NCBI GenBank assembly: GCA_016713765.1 | Contig: JADJON010000001.1 | Span: 1,302,001-1,366,000 of the forward strand | Length of the DNA: 64,000 nt | Source of the DNA: Bacteroidota bacterium | GTDB lineage: Bacteria > Bacteroidota > Bacteroidia > AKYH767-A > 2013-40CM-41-45 | Reading direction: 5' to 3' | Part shown: positions 1 to 9,129 of the stretch, piece after piece | How the letters are laid out: every line of letters starts with the position of its first letter | Numbering within the stretch: the first letter of the stretch is position 1 | Notes under the pieces: model-generated | What the model was told of the DNA's origin: nothing | Seen by the model: the letters and a program-made list of their open reading frames with translations, nothing else | Database searches by the model: none | Position numbers and translations under genes: made by a program

Positions 1-110
1 GTCTTAACCTTCGGGAATTGGATCTGGCAGGCATGACCCCGGGTATGTACTTCTTCGTGATCAATGGAAATGAACTGGGAATGACCCGATTCACCTTGAT
101 AGTGGAGTAA
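1..110 (+). CDS. C-terminal end of a secreted protein with T9SS type A sorting domain (partial)
   Basis: The window opens inside a reading frame (first whole codon at 3) that ends in TAA at 108-110. The 35 visible residues contain an LDLAGMTPGMYFF-like strand, a turn, and a final FTLIVE. This is the usual last part of a type IX secretion sorting domain: a 'G(M/V)Y' strand, then a strand ending close to the C-terminus in hydrophobic-V/K-E. Such domains direct proteins through the T9SS pore to the cell surface, where they are removed or swapped for a lipid-linked sugar anchor. The passenger domain lies outside the window, so its function cannot be stated. A strong terminator follows 18 nt after the stop, so this gene is transcriptionally separate from the polysaccharide locus. 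Confidence 0.8.
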   Translation, partial: LNLRELDLAGMTPGMYFFVINGNELGMTRFTLIVE

Positions 111-128
111 TTGGAAAACTGCGAACCA

Positions 129-171
129 GAGACGCAGCCTTGTCGAAAGATGGGGCTGCGTCTCGCTTTTT
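129..171 (+). terminator. Rho-independent terminator after the T9SS protein gene
   Basis: Perfect 11-bp inverted repeat, GAGACGCAGCC at 129-139 and GGCTGCGTCTC at 154-164, with a 14-nt loop, followed by GCTTTTT. It separates the upstream secreted-protein gene from the polysaccharide operon that starts at 383. Confidence 0.9.
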
Positions 172-382
172 GGGACGTTTTCGATGTTTTTTTTCTTGTC
201 CTGCAGGCGCGGTAAGCAAAGCAGATGAAACAATTCCGGCCTTTTTCAGTAAACAATCGGGATAAAATGTCGGCATTCGGAAGCAATTGATGTTTCCTGA
301 GTATTGGACGATTGATTAGTTAACAGGTCGGCTTGCAAACGCGGGGAATCTCCACGTTTGGAAGCAGTCCGAATATCCTTCA

Positions 383-2842
383 ATGATGCAATCGCAGCAG
401 CCCATACCGGAACTGCAACAGGAACAGGAAGAACAGGGCATTGACCTTCGTTATTTCTTTTTCAATTATGTCCTGCGGTATTGGTACTTGTATATCATCA
501 GCCTTGCCCTGGCCCTGATCGTAGCGTACTATTATACCTGGTACGTGACGCCGATCTATCGTGCTTCCGCAACGGTCATGGTCAAGCAGCCGAAGAGTTC
601 AACCGATGCGGCGGACATCCTGAAGCAGCTTGACGATTTTACGACCGATCGTAACATCCAGAATGAGATCGAAGTGTTGCGTTCCCGCGGTCTGATCATG
701 AAGACCGTGAAGGATCTCAATTTCGATATCAGCTATTACCTGAAGGGATTCGTCAAGACCTCTGAACGATACAATGACGCCCCCTTCCGGTTCAGGCCGG
801 ATACGTTGAATTATTTCGCCTATTCGACACCGGTACACATCCGCATCCTCAATGATGCCAAGTTCGAATTCGGATATTTCGATCCCCGGGAGGAGAAGGA
901 GATAACCGGGACGTATCGCTTCGGAGAGAAGATCACCAACCGGATCGGAGTCTTCTCGCTGGAGAAGATGGACTTCTTCAACAACACGGCGTTCAACAAT
1001 CCCAAGTTCGAGAAGCGCAATTACATCTTGCGTTTCAATAATCCCGAACGCCTGGTCGATCAGTATCAATCCGCGTTGGAAGTCGCCATTCCCAATAAAC
1101 AATCATCGATCCTGCGCTTGTCGCTGGAGAATGCCGTACCGGATAAGGCCGTAGATTTTCTCGGCAAGCTGATCGAGGTTTGGTTGCAATCGAATATTGA
1201 GGATAAGAACGAGCTCGCGCGCAATTCACTGAACTTTATCGATGAACAACTCGCGATCATCACACGCGACCTGAATGAAGTGGAAGGAGAGTACGAGAAA
1301 TTCCGCTCGGAAAAGGGTATCACCGACGTACAGACCGAAGCCCAGTCGTACCTGGAGAGCGCAAAATATTACGACTCGCGAATTTCAGAAATAGACCTCA
1401 AACTGAGCTTTCTGAATTATCTCGAGAATTACGTCCGTCAGGAAAAGGACCTCAAGGGACTTTCTCCTGCAAGTATCGGAATCGATGATGCCTTGCTGCT
1501 CAAGCTGATCACGCAGCTCAACGACCTGGAAAACCAGCGTAGCCTGCTCAGCACCAGCGCGACTTCCGACAACCCCCGGATGATCGAGTTGAACCTGGCA
1601 ATCCAGAATACCAAGACGGACCTGCTCGAGAATATCAAAAGCATCCGGGCGGGCCTGAAAGCTTCGCAATCCGAGGCGACGACCCAGTTGAGCAGGGTGG
1701 AAGGGAAGATCCGGTTGCTTCCCGGCTCGCAGCGCGTAATCGTAAACATCGAGCGTCAGCGCGATGTCAAAGCGGCCTTGTACACGTATCTCATGCAGAA
1801 ACGTGCGGAAACGGCCATCATCCTGGCATCTACCATTTCGGATAATAAACTGATCGATCGTCCGTCGGCAGGACTTACTCCCGTGCGTCCGGTCAAAATG
1901 CAGATCTACGCGATCGCCATTCTCCTGGGCTTGTTACTGCCGGTAGCCTTTACCTACCTCCGCGATGCGCTAAACGACAAGATCCAGGACCGTGTGTCGC
2001 TGGAGCGCTCCACATCCATCCCGATGTTGGGGATAGTCGGATTGAGCGACATCACCACGGAAATGATCGTTCGTGAGAAGCCCAAGGGATACATCGCGGA
2101 AGCCTTTCGTTCCATTCGGACAAACCTTCAGTATTTCAATCCCGATCGAAAGAAGTGTTTTACGGTCCTCGTGACCTCTTCCATTCCGGCAGAAGGGAAG
2201 AGCTTTTGCGCACTCAACCTCGCCACCATCATTGCCATGTCGGGAAAGCGCACCATCCTTGTAGGTATGGACCTGCGCAAACCCAAGTCTCCGGAGCGGA
2301 TGGAGCTCAACAGTAACGTCGGGGTGAGCAATTTCCTGATCGGCGCCGTTGAATTGAAAGAGGTGATTCAGAAATCCGGTGTTGAAAACCTGGACATTGT
2401 GCTTTCAGGTCCCAAGCCGCCCAATCCTTCCGAATTGCTGATGAGCGACCGGATGGATGTGCTGTTCGATTTCCTCGAAGCGAATTACGATTATGTCGTG
2501 GTGGATAGTCCGCCGATCGGTTTGTTGACCGATGCCATGCTGCTTTCTCAGCGTGCGATGGCCACCATTTATGTCGTTCGACAGAACACTACCCGCAAGC
2601 ATCACCTGGAGGTGATCAATAAACTGTACAAGGACGGCCGGATCCGGAACCTCAGTATCATCCTCAATGCCGTGAAAGCAGGAAGCCTGCCCTATGGCTA
2701 TGGCTACGGTTATGGTTACGGTTATGGTTACGGTTATGGCTATGGCAGTGGCTACGGTTATATGGATGAAGATGACCAGCCGAAGAAGAGACGTTTCCTC
2801 CGGAAGAAGGAGAAGAAGAACCCCGACGAGTCGGCATCCTGA
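383..2842 (+). CDS. wzc: Polysaccharide co-polymerase / BY-type tyrosine autokinase (Wzc-like)
   Basis: An 819-aa inner-membrane protein that controls chain length and export of capsule or exopolysaccharide through tyrosine autophosphorylation. It has a cytoplasmic N-terminus, a first membrane segment at about 33-53, a Wzz-type and coiled-coil periplasmic region, and a second membrane segment at about 507-527. The cytoplasmic BY-kinase domain follows, with Walker A SSIPAEGKS near 598-606, Walker A' ILVGMDLRKP, and Walker B VVVDSPP near 705. The tail has 11 tyrosines in a Tyr-Gly run (about 771-793), then a Lys/Arg-rich end. This fused layout is the Wzc type, not the split CapA/CapB type. Start: ATG at 383, with a second ATG directly after it that could be used instead. 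It is the first gene of the polysaccharide locus; no Wza-type outer-membrane partner is in view. Confidence 0.93.
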   Translation: MMQSQQPIPELQQEQEEQGIDLRYFFFNYVLRYWYLYIISLALALIVAYYYTWYVTPIYRASATVMVKQPKSSTDAADILKQLDDFTTDRNIQNEIEVLRSRGLIMKTVKDLNFDISYYLKGFVKTSERYNDAPFRFRPDTLNYFAYSTPVHIRILNDAKFEFGYFDPREEKEITGTYRFGEKITNRIGVFSLEKMDFFNNTAFNNPKFEKRNYILRFNNPERLVDQYQSALEVAIPNKQSSILRLSLENAVPDKAVDFLGKLIEVWLQSNIEDKNELARNSLNFIDEQLAIITRDLNEVEGEYEKFRSEKGITDVQTEAQSYLESAKYYDSRISEIDLKLSFLNYLENYVRQEKDLKGLSPASIGIDDALLLKLITQLNDLENQRSLLSTSATSDNPRMIELNLAIQNTKTDLLENIKSIRAGLKASQSEATTQLSRVEGKIRLLPGSQRVIVNIERQRDVKAALYTYLMQKRAETAIILASTISDNKLIDRPSAGLTPVRPVKMQIYAIAILLGLLLPVAFTYLRDALNDKIQDRVSLERSTSIPMLGIVGLSDITTEMIVREKPKGYIAEAFRSIRTNLQYFNPDRKKCFTVLVTSSIPAEGKSFCALNLATIIAMSGKRTILVGMDLRKPKSPERMELNSNVGVSNFLIGAVELKEVIQKSGVENLDIVLSGPKPPNPSELLMSDRMDVLFDFLEANYDYVVVDSPPIGLLTDAMLLSQRAMATIYVVRQNTTRKHHLEVINKLYKDGRIRNLSIILNAVKAGSLPYGYGYGYGYGYGYGYGYGSGYGYMDEDDQPKKRRFLRKKEKKNPDESAS
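2693..2761 (+). repeat. Short tandem repeat encoding the Tyr-Gly tail of the BY-kinase
   Basis: A run of alternating TAT/TAC and GGT/GGC codons (6-bp unit) encodes nine Tyr-Gly pairs, Ser-Gly, Tyr-Gly and a final Tyr. Part of it repeats as a 12-bp unit (TATGGTTACGGT). The length could change in frame by slippage, which would alter the number of phosphorylatable tyrosines. Confidence 0.85.
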
Positions 2843-2887
2843 TCGGTTTGCCCACTCTCCCGAATAATTCGTTGCCTGCGTTTCGAG

Positions 2888-4231
2888 ATGAAGAGTTTTC
2901 TTAAGCGACGTCTGGATCCCGAAAGCCGGAGGCTATTTCGAAACAGTGCCTGGGTGTTCTTCTCGAACATGTTCAGCACGGGTCTGGCATTCGTCCGGTC
3001 CGTGGTGATTGCCCGTGGACTGGGAGCAGGGATTTTTGGAACCTTTACGATGGTAACGGCTTTCGTCGGACTCATCCAGGAATTTCTGAATCTCAACATC
3101 GGTACGGCCCTGATTCGACAAGGCGCGATCTTCCATGCAGAGCAACGAAACGATAAGCTGGTCGCGTTGGTCAAGGTGTCGTTGTGGCTGAGTGCGGCGA
3201 TGGCGGCTTTATCGGTCGTCGTGGTAGCCGGACTGGCCTTCTTCAGTTATTCCACCTTCTTTGAGTTACCTGATCTGCATTGGTTCATTGTAGCCTACGC
3301 GGTTGCTGCCAGCGTGACCTATTTGAATTCCATCAGCCGGGGATTGCTCCGGCTTTATTACAAGTTCAGGGCGACCTCCGTTATCCAGATGATCATGGAT
3401 GTCGTGGAGACCATCAGTATCACCGTAGCCGTATTGGTGTACCCGAAGGACCTGCGAATCTTTTTCTTCGCGGTGATCGTTGCCCGTTTCCTGAACGGCT
3501 TTATCATCAATGCGCTGGCGTTTTGGGAACTTCGGCGCGAGCTTGGCCCGAATTGGAATTTGTCGGTACGTCTCACCCGTCAGGAATTGGCGGAGTTCAG
3601 AAAATTCGTGCTCGGAAATTCCATTGGCAATTCGCTCAAAACGATGATCAACCAGGGCGATGTGCTCTTGTTGGGGGCGCTTTCCAGTGCAGTACAGGTC
3701 GGTTTTTATTCCGTCTCCAAGAAATTGGCCTATTCGGTGCTGATCCTGACGGACCCCCTGGTTTCCTCCATTTATCCCCAGCTCTCGAAACTGCTTGCGG
3801 AACGGAAATTCGCTGAAACAAGGCGAATGTTGTTTCGTATCACCTCCATTACGGTGCTTCCTGCCATTCTGTTCCTGACGGCCATGGCCTTCCTGAACCG
3901 GTGGGTGATCGTAACCTTGTACGGCGCGGAGTATGCTCCCGCCGCAGCATCGTTCTTTTATTTTCTCATCGCCTCGGTGGTGGGGGTCATGACCTTTTGG
4001 TCCATCCCCCTGATCCAAAGCCTGGGTCTGGTCGGGTTGCGCATCAAAGTCTATGTCGTCACGATCCTGGGCGGAAGTCTGCTTGCCTGGTGGCTGATCG
4101 GCCAATGGCAGGCTACCGGAATGGCGATCGCGTTGTTGAGTACCAACTTGTTCAGTCTGGCTTATTTCCTGTGGGCCGCAGACCGGAAAATTCGTTCACA
4201 GGAGTCGGAGTCCGCATCCTTACAACTATGA
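2888..4231 (+). CDS. Oligosaccharide flippase (Wzx / MATE-like)
   Basis: A 447-aa very hydrophobic protein with about 12 or more predicted membrane segments. Its N-terminal region (VIARGLGAGIFGTFTMVTAF, then a segment with NIGTALIRQG) is typical of the polysaccharide transporter branch of the MOP/MATE superfamily. These proteins flip undecaprenyl-diphosphate-linked repeat units across the inner membrane. It follows the BY-kinase by 45 nt, and its TGA overlaps the ATG of the methyltransferase gene (ATGA at 4228-4231), which indicates co-transcription. With a Wzy-like polymerase at 14335 it defines a Wzx/Wzy pathway. The sugar substrate cannot be read from the sequence. Confidence 0.9.
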   Translation: MKSFLKRRLDPESRRLFRNSAWVFFSNMFSTGLAFVRSVVIARGLGAGIFGTFTMVTAFVGLIQEFLNLNIGTALIRQGAIFHAEQRNDKLVALVKVSLWLSAAMAALSVVVVAGLAFFSYSTFFELPDLHWFIVAYAVAASVTYLNSISRGLLRLYYKFRATSVIQMIMDVVETISITVAVLVYPKDLRIFFFAVIVARFLNGFIINALAFWELRRELGPNWNLSVRLTRQELAEFRKFVLGNSIGNSLKTMINQGDVLLLGALSSAVQVGFYSVSKKLAYSVLILTDPLVSSIYPQLSKLLAERKFAETRRMLFRITSITVLPAILFLTAMAFLNRWVIVTLYGAEYAPAAASFFYFLIASVVGVMTFWSIPLIQSLGLVGLRIKVYVVTILGGSLLAWWLIGQWQATGMAIALLSTNLFSLAYFLWAADRKIRSQESESASLQL

Positions 4232-4971
4232 TGATCCAATATAACCGCAGCACGTTTCTGCACCACCCGATCGCCCTGGCGCGGTTCGCCTTCGGTGATA
4301 AGCAGCCCTTGCACGAGGTGATGCTGTTGCATTCCGCAAAGAAATTGCTGGGCAACCGTTTCGATGAAAAGATCGCGCGTCAGGCGCTCCAGGAAATTCG
4401 TTCCTGGGAATTCGTACCGATGAATCAATTGCCCGACGTGCAACTTCCAGGCAACCGACCGACCTATCTTTTCGGCAAGTTCCTCTATTTCATCGTGCGC
4501 TGTGCTCAGCCGGAGGTGATGGTGGAGACCGGTGTTGCGCACGGCGTTTCGTCCTGGACCATCCTCAACGCGCTGCACCGCAATGGTAAAGGCAAGTTGT
4601 ATTCCATCGACCTGCCGAACCAGGATTTGCGGAGTTACAATCCTGAGAATATTCGTCAGGGATCCGGATGGGTAGTGCCCGACCTGCTGCGACAGCGATG
4701 GGAGTTAAGGCTGGGTCCTTCACAGGAGTTGTTGCCGAAACTGATCGCGGAGCTTGGTTCGATCGATATCTTCTTTCACGATAGCGACCACAGTTATGAG
4801 AATATGCTTTTTGAATTCAGAGCGGTTTACCAGGCTGTCAAGAAGAATGGACTCATTCTTTCGGATGATGTTCACAAGAATACTTCGTTCACGGAGTTTG
4901 TTGCCGAGAAAGGCATCCTGGGAATACAGTTCGCGACGAAGGGCGGAGCGGCTGTGAAGAATAAGGACTAA
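4228..4971 (+). CDS. Class I SAM-dependent methyltransferase
   Basis: 247 aa. I chose ATG 4228, which overlaps the flippase stop by 4 nt; the frame is open further upstream but only inside the flippase gene. The SAM-binding motif I is ETGVAHGVSS, with a VMVE strand before it. A later IDIFFHDSDHSYENM segment and NGLILSDDV strand match the Methyltransf_24-like branch often found in polysaccharide clusters. A role in O- or N-methylation of the glycan or its precursor is likely from context. The acceptor is unknown, and a regulatory or small-molecule substrate cannot be excluded. Confidence 0.85.
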   Translation: MMIQYNRSTFLHHPIALARFAFGDKQPLHEVMLLHSAKKLLGNRFDEKIARQALQEIRSWEFVPMNQLPDVQLPGNRPTYLFGKFLYFIVRCAQPEVMVETGVAHGVSSWTILNALHRNGKGKLYSIDLPNQDLRSYNPENIRQGSGWVVPDLLRQRWELRLGPSQELLPKLIAELGSIDIFFHDSDHSYENMLFEFRAVYQAVKKNGLILSDDVHKNTSFTEFVAEKGILGIQFATKGGAAVKNKD

Positions 4972-5002
4972 GAGAACGAACCGATTACATTTCTGCTGAC
5001 TG

Positions 5003-6106
5003 ATGCTGCCGATCTATAAACCCTACCTGCCGGCTTCCTCCCTGCGCTACGCGCACGATGCCCTCGATTCGACCTGGATCTCTTCGCAAGGTGTCTATAT
5101 CGATAAGGCGAAGGAGCAACTGAAGGAGCTGATCAAGAGCCGGTACGTGGTACTGGTCAACAACGGTACCTGTGCCACGCACATGCTGGCGCTGGGCTTG
5201 AAGTTCAAGTATCCGCATATCCGTAAGATCATCGTTCCGAACAATGTCTACGTAGCAGCGTGGAACAGTTTTTTATATTCCGGCGGATTCGATTTCGAGA
5301 TCGTGGACGCGGATCTGTCGACCTGGAACATGGACCATGGCGCGATCCGGGAAATCCCGGACGACACCGCCTTGCTGGTTGTTCACAACCTCGGAAATAT
5401 CATCAATGTCCCCGCCCTGCGGAAACGGTTTCCGAAGGCGGTGATCGTGGAGGATGCCTGCGAAGGGCTGTTCGGCAGTTACGACGGAATCCCTGCCGGC
5501 ACCGGCTCGTTGATGGGTTCCATCTCGTTCTTCGGGAATAAAACCATCACGAGCGGCGAAGGCGGCGCGGTCTTCACACAGGACGAGGAGTTATTCGAAT
5601 ACCTGAATTCGGTAAGAGGGCAGGGACAATCGTCGGTGCGTTATGTGCACGATAAGCTCGGGTATAATTACCGAATGACGAACGTTCAGGCAGCGATTCT
5701 CTGTGGACAGTTGGAACTCGTTGCCGACATCAGGAACCGGAAGCGCGAGGTGTTCGATTTGTACCGGGAGCAACTCCGGGAGGTGGATGAGATCCGCTTC
5801 CAGCAAGAGGAACCCGGTACGGAGCATGCCCAGTGGATGTTTGCCGTCCGGTTCGAAGGCTTCGATCTTCCGACCAAGAACGCGTTGGAGTTGTTCCTGT
5901 TCGAGAACAACATCGAAACACGGCCGATGTTCTATCCGATCGACCGACACGTGCACCTCAGCCGGTTCAAGGGAGCGCATGCTGTCGCCAACCAGCTGAA
6001 TCATCAATGCCTGTTGCTGCCCAGCTTCCCGGAGATGACCCGTGGACAAGTGCTCAACGTTTCCAGAAAGATCAAGGATTTTCTACGCACCCGTGGGAGC
6101 CGATGA
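5003..6106 (+). CDS. DegT/DnrJ/EryC1/StrS-family PLP sugar aminotransferase
   Basis: 367 aa, the normal length for this fold-type I aminotransferase family, which transfers an amino group (usually from glutamate) to a nucleotide-linked keto-sugar. Visible landmarks are the substrate loop STWISSQG near the N-terminus, the cofactor segment VIVEDACEG with Asp151, and the PLP lysine in FFGNKTITSGEGG at Lys180. The closest functional types by motif are perosamine or 4-amino-4,6-dideoxy-sugar synthases, but the substrate cannot be fixed here. The stop overlaps the start of a formyltransferase gene, so amination followed by N-formylation of the same sugar is a natural reading. The dehydratase that would make the keto-sugar is not in the window. 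Confidence 0.92.
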   Translation: MLPIYKPYLPASSLRYAHDALDSTWISSQGVYIDKAKEQLKELIKSRYVVLVNNGTCATHMLALGLKFKYPHIRKIIVPNNVYVAAWNSFLYSGGFDFEIVDADLSTWNMDHGAIREIPDDTALLVVHNLGNIINVPALRKRFPKAVIVEDACEGLFGSYDGIPAGTGSLMGSISFFGNKTITSGEGGAVFTQDEELFEYLNSVRGQGQSSVRYVHDKLGYNYRMTNVQAAILCGQLELVADIRNRKREVFDLYREQLREVDEIRFQQEEPGTEHAQWMFAVRFEGFDLPTKNALELFLFENNIETRPMFYPIDRHVHLSRFKGAHAVANQLNHQCLLLPSFPEMTRGQVLNVSRKIKDFLRTRGSR

Positions 6107-6798
6107 TGGGCGATCAACCAACACCTGGTGCTCCGCGAATCGCAATGTTATGTGGTAGTGCAGGAGGGGACCTTCGTGCACTGCTGTCTGCACGCGAAGC
6201 CGGATTGGTCGGATTCAGTATCGTTTCCTGTTTCGCTACGAGTACTACGTCCACCGCACTGGCTGTCTTAGGACAAGTCGGCTCTGATCCCGCCCTTGGT
6301 GAATCGCTTCGCTTCAAAAGCAACCGGGAAGAGGCTTTCGGCACTGTTGCAAGGGATTGGGAGACGACTCATCCCGAACTGGTATTCTTGTGTGGATTTC
6401 CATTTCTGCTGCCGGCAGAATTGGTGAGCGGTTTTTCCGGAAGGATCATCAATTCCCACCCATCCATACTTCCGGCTCACCCGGGTTTGTTTCGTAAAGA
6501 GGAACTTGCCGCTTCACACGATAAGTTTCTCGGTGCAACGGTGCACCGGGTTGATGAAGGCATGGATACCGGCCCGATCCTGGCACAAGCTGCTTTTCCG
6601 AACTACGGCTTGCAGGCCTTTGACCGGGTATTGCGCACGTATCGTTTCATCCAGGACGTATTGATGGTCCAGGTGTTTCGGGATCTTGTTAGTTCCGCTT
6701 CGACATTACCGGCCAGGGTGTGCGGGTCGATCTTGTTCAGTCCCGGGGTGGATGAGGATATTCTACATCACTTTCTTGCCAGACATGAGCTATCCTGA
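6103..6798 (+). CDS. PurN-like formyltransferase, probably sugar N-formyltransferase
   Basis: 231 aa from ATG 6103, which overlaps the aminotransferase stop; ATG 6106 directly follows and is equally possible. It has a formyltransferase fold with INSHPSILPAHPG (Asn117, His119) and VDEGMDTGPI (Asp155). The 38-residue spacing from Asn to Asp equals that of the catalytic Asn106/His108/Asp144 of E. coli PurN, so the N10-formyl-tetrahydrofolate chemistry looks intact. A housekeeping purine role is unlikely, because it is embedded with 4- to 14-nt overlaps between a sugar aminotransferase and a glycosyltransferase. I infer N-formylation of an amino sugar. Its early N-terminal half is divergent from PurN. 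Confidence 0.85.
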   Translation: MMGDQPTPGAPRIAMLCGSAGGDLRALLSAREAGLVGFSIVSCFATSTTSTALAVLGQVGSDPALGESLRFKSNREEAFGTVARDWETTHPELVFLCGFPFLLPAELVSGFSGRIINSHPSILPAHPGLFRKEELAASHDKFLGATVHRVDEGMDTGPILAQAAFPNYGLQAFDRVLRTYRFIQDVLMVQVFRDLVSSASTLPARVCGSILFSPGVDEDILHHFLARHELS

Positions 6799-7966
6799 CC
6801 TCCGCATCATCGTCCTGTCGCCGTATTGCCTGTTGCGTCCTACCACCAACCGCATCTACGATATGCGCATGAGCGACGCTTTGGCCGGTCACGGCGCCGA
6901 GGTGGAGATCGTCTATCCGTACACGTATATGCGGGACAACATCCGGCGTGCCGAGATCCCGAAGATGTATGGCACGCGGTTTTCCGTTCGTGAACGCATG
7001 CACTGGACGCCTTTGCGCGAACACAGCCCCTCCTGGTGGAGGATCGGCTGGATCATGTTCGCCTTTAGCATGACCGCCTTGCGCCTGCGGTTCTTTTCCG
7101 GTAAGCGAAAACAAACGCTGGTATTTTCACGCGACCCCAATCTCCTGCTGCCGATCCTGCTGCTGATGAAATGGCTGGGCGGCAGACCCGCGATCAGAAC
7201 CGTCTTTCTGCTGGCGGAAATGAAGGACCGTAAGTTGTACAAGTGGGTGGCGAAGAACAGCGATTTTCTACTGGCAGGAGTTTCAGCGACGAAAGACGCG
7301 GTTCGAAAACTGGTTGACGTACCAGAAGACCGGTTCATGCTCGCGCTTGCGCCGGTTCCTGCATATCCGAATGATTGTACCAAAGAGGAGGCCCGTCGGC
7401 GTATCGGCTATTCGGAAAAAGCGCCATTGGTGGTGTATACCGGCAAGTTAGGATTGAGTAACCGGGAAGTGCGGCATATCCTCGAAGCCGCTGGGTTGGA
7501 GCCGAACTACCGGTTCCTGTTTACCGGCGGTCGTGCCAGCACGGTTGAAGCGATCAAGGCCTGGTGTGCGGAGCGAAACATTCGCAACGTAGTACTGACC
7601 GGGTTTCTGAACGATTCCACTGCTATCCGCGATTATCAACTCGCGGCCGATGTGTTGGTTTCTTATTATACCTCCGAGGACCATATGGTGGAATTCAACT
7701 ACCCACAAAAGATCAACGAATACCTCTCGACTGGAAACCCGGTCGTGACCCCCGACTTCGCCGCTACACGTGATGTGATCAACGATCGGAACGTGATTTT
7801 CGTAGAACCGGATGACAGCAAAGCCCTGCTCATCGGAATCCGGAAAGCCATCGAACAACCGGAATGGGCGGCCGGGATCGCTGCTCAGGCTAAAAAGGAT
7901 GTTGCGCCGCTCTCTTTCGACGAACGGACCGGTGCCTGGCTGCGCTTTGTGCTGAAAAGGGATTGA
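6785..7966 (+). CDS. Glycosyltransferase, GT4-like
   Basis: 393 aa from ATG 6785, which overlaps the formyltransferase gene by 14 nt; the frame is open further upstream only inside that gene. The two-domain GT-B layout is supported by an N-terminal donor-independent domain, then the PLVVYTGKLGLSNREVRHIL strand-turn and a C-terminal VLVSYY...NYPQKINEYLSTGNPVVTPD segment, where the (K)xxEYLSTGNPV portion corresponds to the nucleotide-sugar binding region of family 4 enzymes. It presumably adds one sugar of the repeat unit at the cytoplasmic face of the membrane. Donor and acceptor are unknown. The gene ends a tight block of overlapping genes; 149 nt without a gene follow. Confidence 0.88.
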   Translation: MSYPDLRIIVLSPYCLLRPTTNRIYDMRMSDALAGHGAEVEIVYPYTYMRDNIRRAEIPKMYGTRFSVRERMHWTPLREHSPSWWRIGWIMFAFSMTALRLRFFSGKRKQTLVFSRDPNLLLPILLLMKWLGGRPAIRTVFLLAEMKDRKLYKWVAKNSDFLLAGVSATKDAVRKLVDVPEDRFMLALAPVPAYPNDCTKEEARRRIGYSEKAPLVVYTGKLGLSNREVRHILEAAGLEPNYRFLFTGGRASTVEAIKAWCAERNIRNVVLTGFLNDSTAIRDYQLAADVLVSYYTSEDHMVEFNYPQKINEYLSTGNPVVTPDFAATRDVINDRNVIFVEPDDSKALLIGIRKAIEQPEWAAGIAAQAKKDVAPLSFDERTGAWLRFVLKRD

Positions 7967-8115
7967 GTCCCTGACAAGTGCTCCTGATGGAGGGATAACT
8001 CTGCATGATTCGCAAGGCGGATTGCCCGCTGTACCGTAAATTGCGGAAGTTTTGGAGTTCCGAATAGCAGAGCCTGAAACAATTCAACGAAAGTGGCAGT
8101 TTACTGCATCCTGAT

Positions 8116-9129
8116 ATGAGCATGAAGCGATCGGAATTCCGGGCCAGGCTGAACCGCTATGTGAATGGCGCGATTTTCAGCACTTCCGATCAGGTTCGTT
8201 CATTGTTTTCCGACACATGGAGTTTTCGCGCGCATGCAGCCCAGATTTGCGAGGACTATCGCGTTTTGGAACCCGCACTACCCACCCTGCCTGCAGAGGA
8301 GGTTGTAATTCCTCCCTACAAATACCGGGATGTTCGGATAGAGGACCTCCGCGGCACCCTGGAGAAAGAGTTTCGACGCGACATCGACGGAATCGTCCTG
8401 CATGGCAGTTTCGGTAGCGGGGAGCCGGTTGCGTACAGTGATTTTGACGGACTGATCCTGCTGAACGACGAAGTATTTCAAGACGCGCCAAGGCTTGCTG
8501 ATCTGGCTGCCCGACTGCATCGATTGCGTTCACCTATGTTGCAAATCGACCCCTTGCAGCACCATGGATGGTTTGTACTGACTTCCTCGGATCTCCGTCA
8601 GTATCCGGAATCTTTCTTGCCTGTTGAAGTGCTTAAGAATGCTTGCAGCATCTACGGATACAAGGATATGCGCCTTTCTATCTCCAGGTTGGAGCACGAT
8701 CCTCTGGATCAGGGTTTCAGGAGAATGGCGGATACTTTGTCGGGAAAGATCCGCAATGGGCGCGTCCCTGCGAATTTCTACCAGGCCAAGGTCTTCATGA
8801 GCGAAGTGATGCTCTTGCCAGCCTTGTACGTGCAAGCCCGCGACCAAAAAGGAATCTTCAAGCGGGAGAGCTTTACCGCTGCCCGTGCCGATTTCAGCCC
8901 TTCGGTCTGGTCCATCATGGATGAATACTCGGCCTACAGGGCCAATTGGAATTTTCAGCCGAGAGGATTCGATAAATGGATGCTGTCAAAAAGCTCTTGG
9001 CTCTGGTTGCACTGGAGAAAGTCCCGTGGAACGCCCCTGAGTCGGGAAGTGAAAGCATTGTTTGAGCAGGAAAAATTGCAAGCCCTCGAGACGCTGATCA
9101 CGGAGATGCGTCGTCGAATCGGAAAATGA
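8116..9129 (+). CDS. Nucleotidyltransferase-fold protein, first of a tandem pair
   Basis: 337 aa. Residues 95-111 carry LHGSFGSGEPVAYSDFD: the GS signature (Gly97-Ser98) followed by Asp109-x-Asp111, the metal-binding arrangement of the Pol-beta/MNT nucleotidyltransferase superfamily. The C-terminal two-thirds is mostly alpha-helical, and I do not recognise it. The start at ATG 8116 follows a 149-nt gap, so an internal promoter is possible. Its TGA overlaps the next start (ATGA, 9126-9129). It could adenylylate or otherwise nucleotidylate a sugar, a polyprenol-linked intermediate or a protein. It does not resemble the sugar-1-phosphate nucleotidylyltransferases (no GxGTRL motif). Confidence 0.75.
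   Translation: MSMKRSEFRARLNRYVNGAIFSTSDQVRSLFSDTWSFRAHAAQICEDYRVLEPALPTLPAEEVVIPPYKYRDVRIEDLRGTLEKEFRRDIDGIVLHGSFGSGEPVAYSDFDGLILLNDEVFQDAPRLADLAARLHRLRSPMLQIDPLQHHGWFVLTSSDLRQYPESFLPVEVLKNACSIYGYKDMRLSISRLEHDPLDQGFRRMADTLSGKIRNGRVPANFYQAKVFMSEVMLLPALYVQARDQKGIFKRESFTAARADFSPSVWSIMDEYSAYRANWNFQPRGFDKWMLSKSSWLWLHWRKSRGTPLSREVKALFEQEKLQALETLITEMRRRIGK

Noticed and set aside
3901..4227. Longer start for the methyltransferase gene
   Set aside because: The upstream codons overlap the flippase gene in another frame and look like its shadow; ATG 4228 gives a clean 4-nt overlap.
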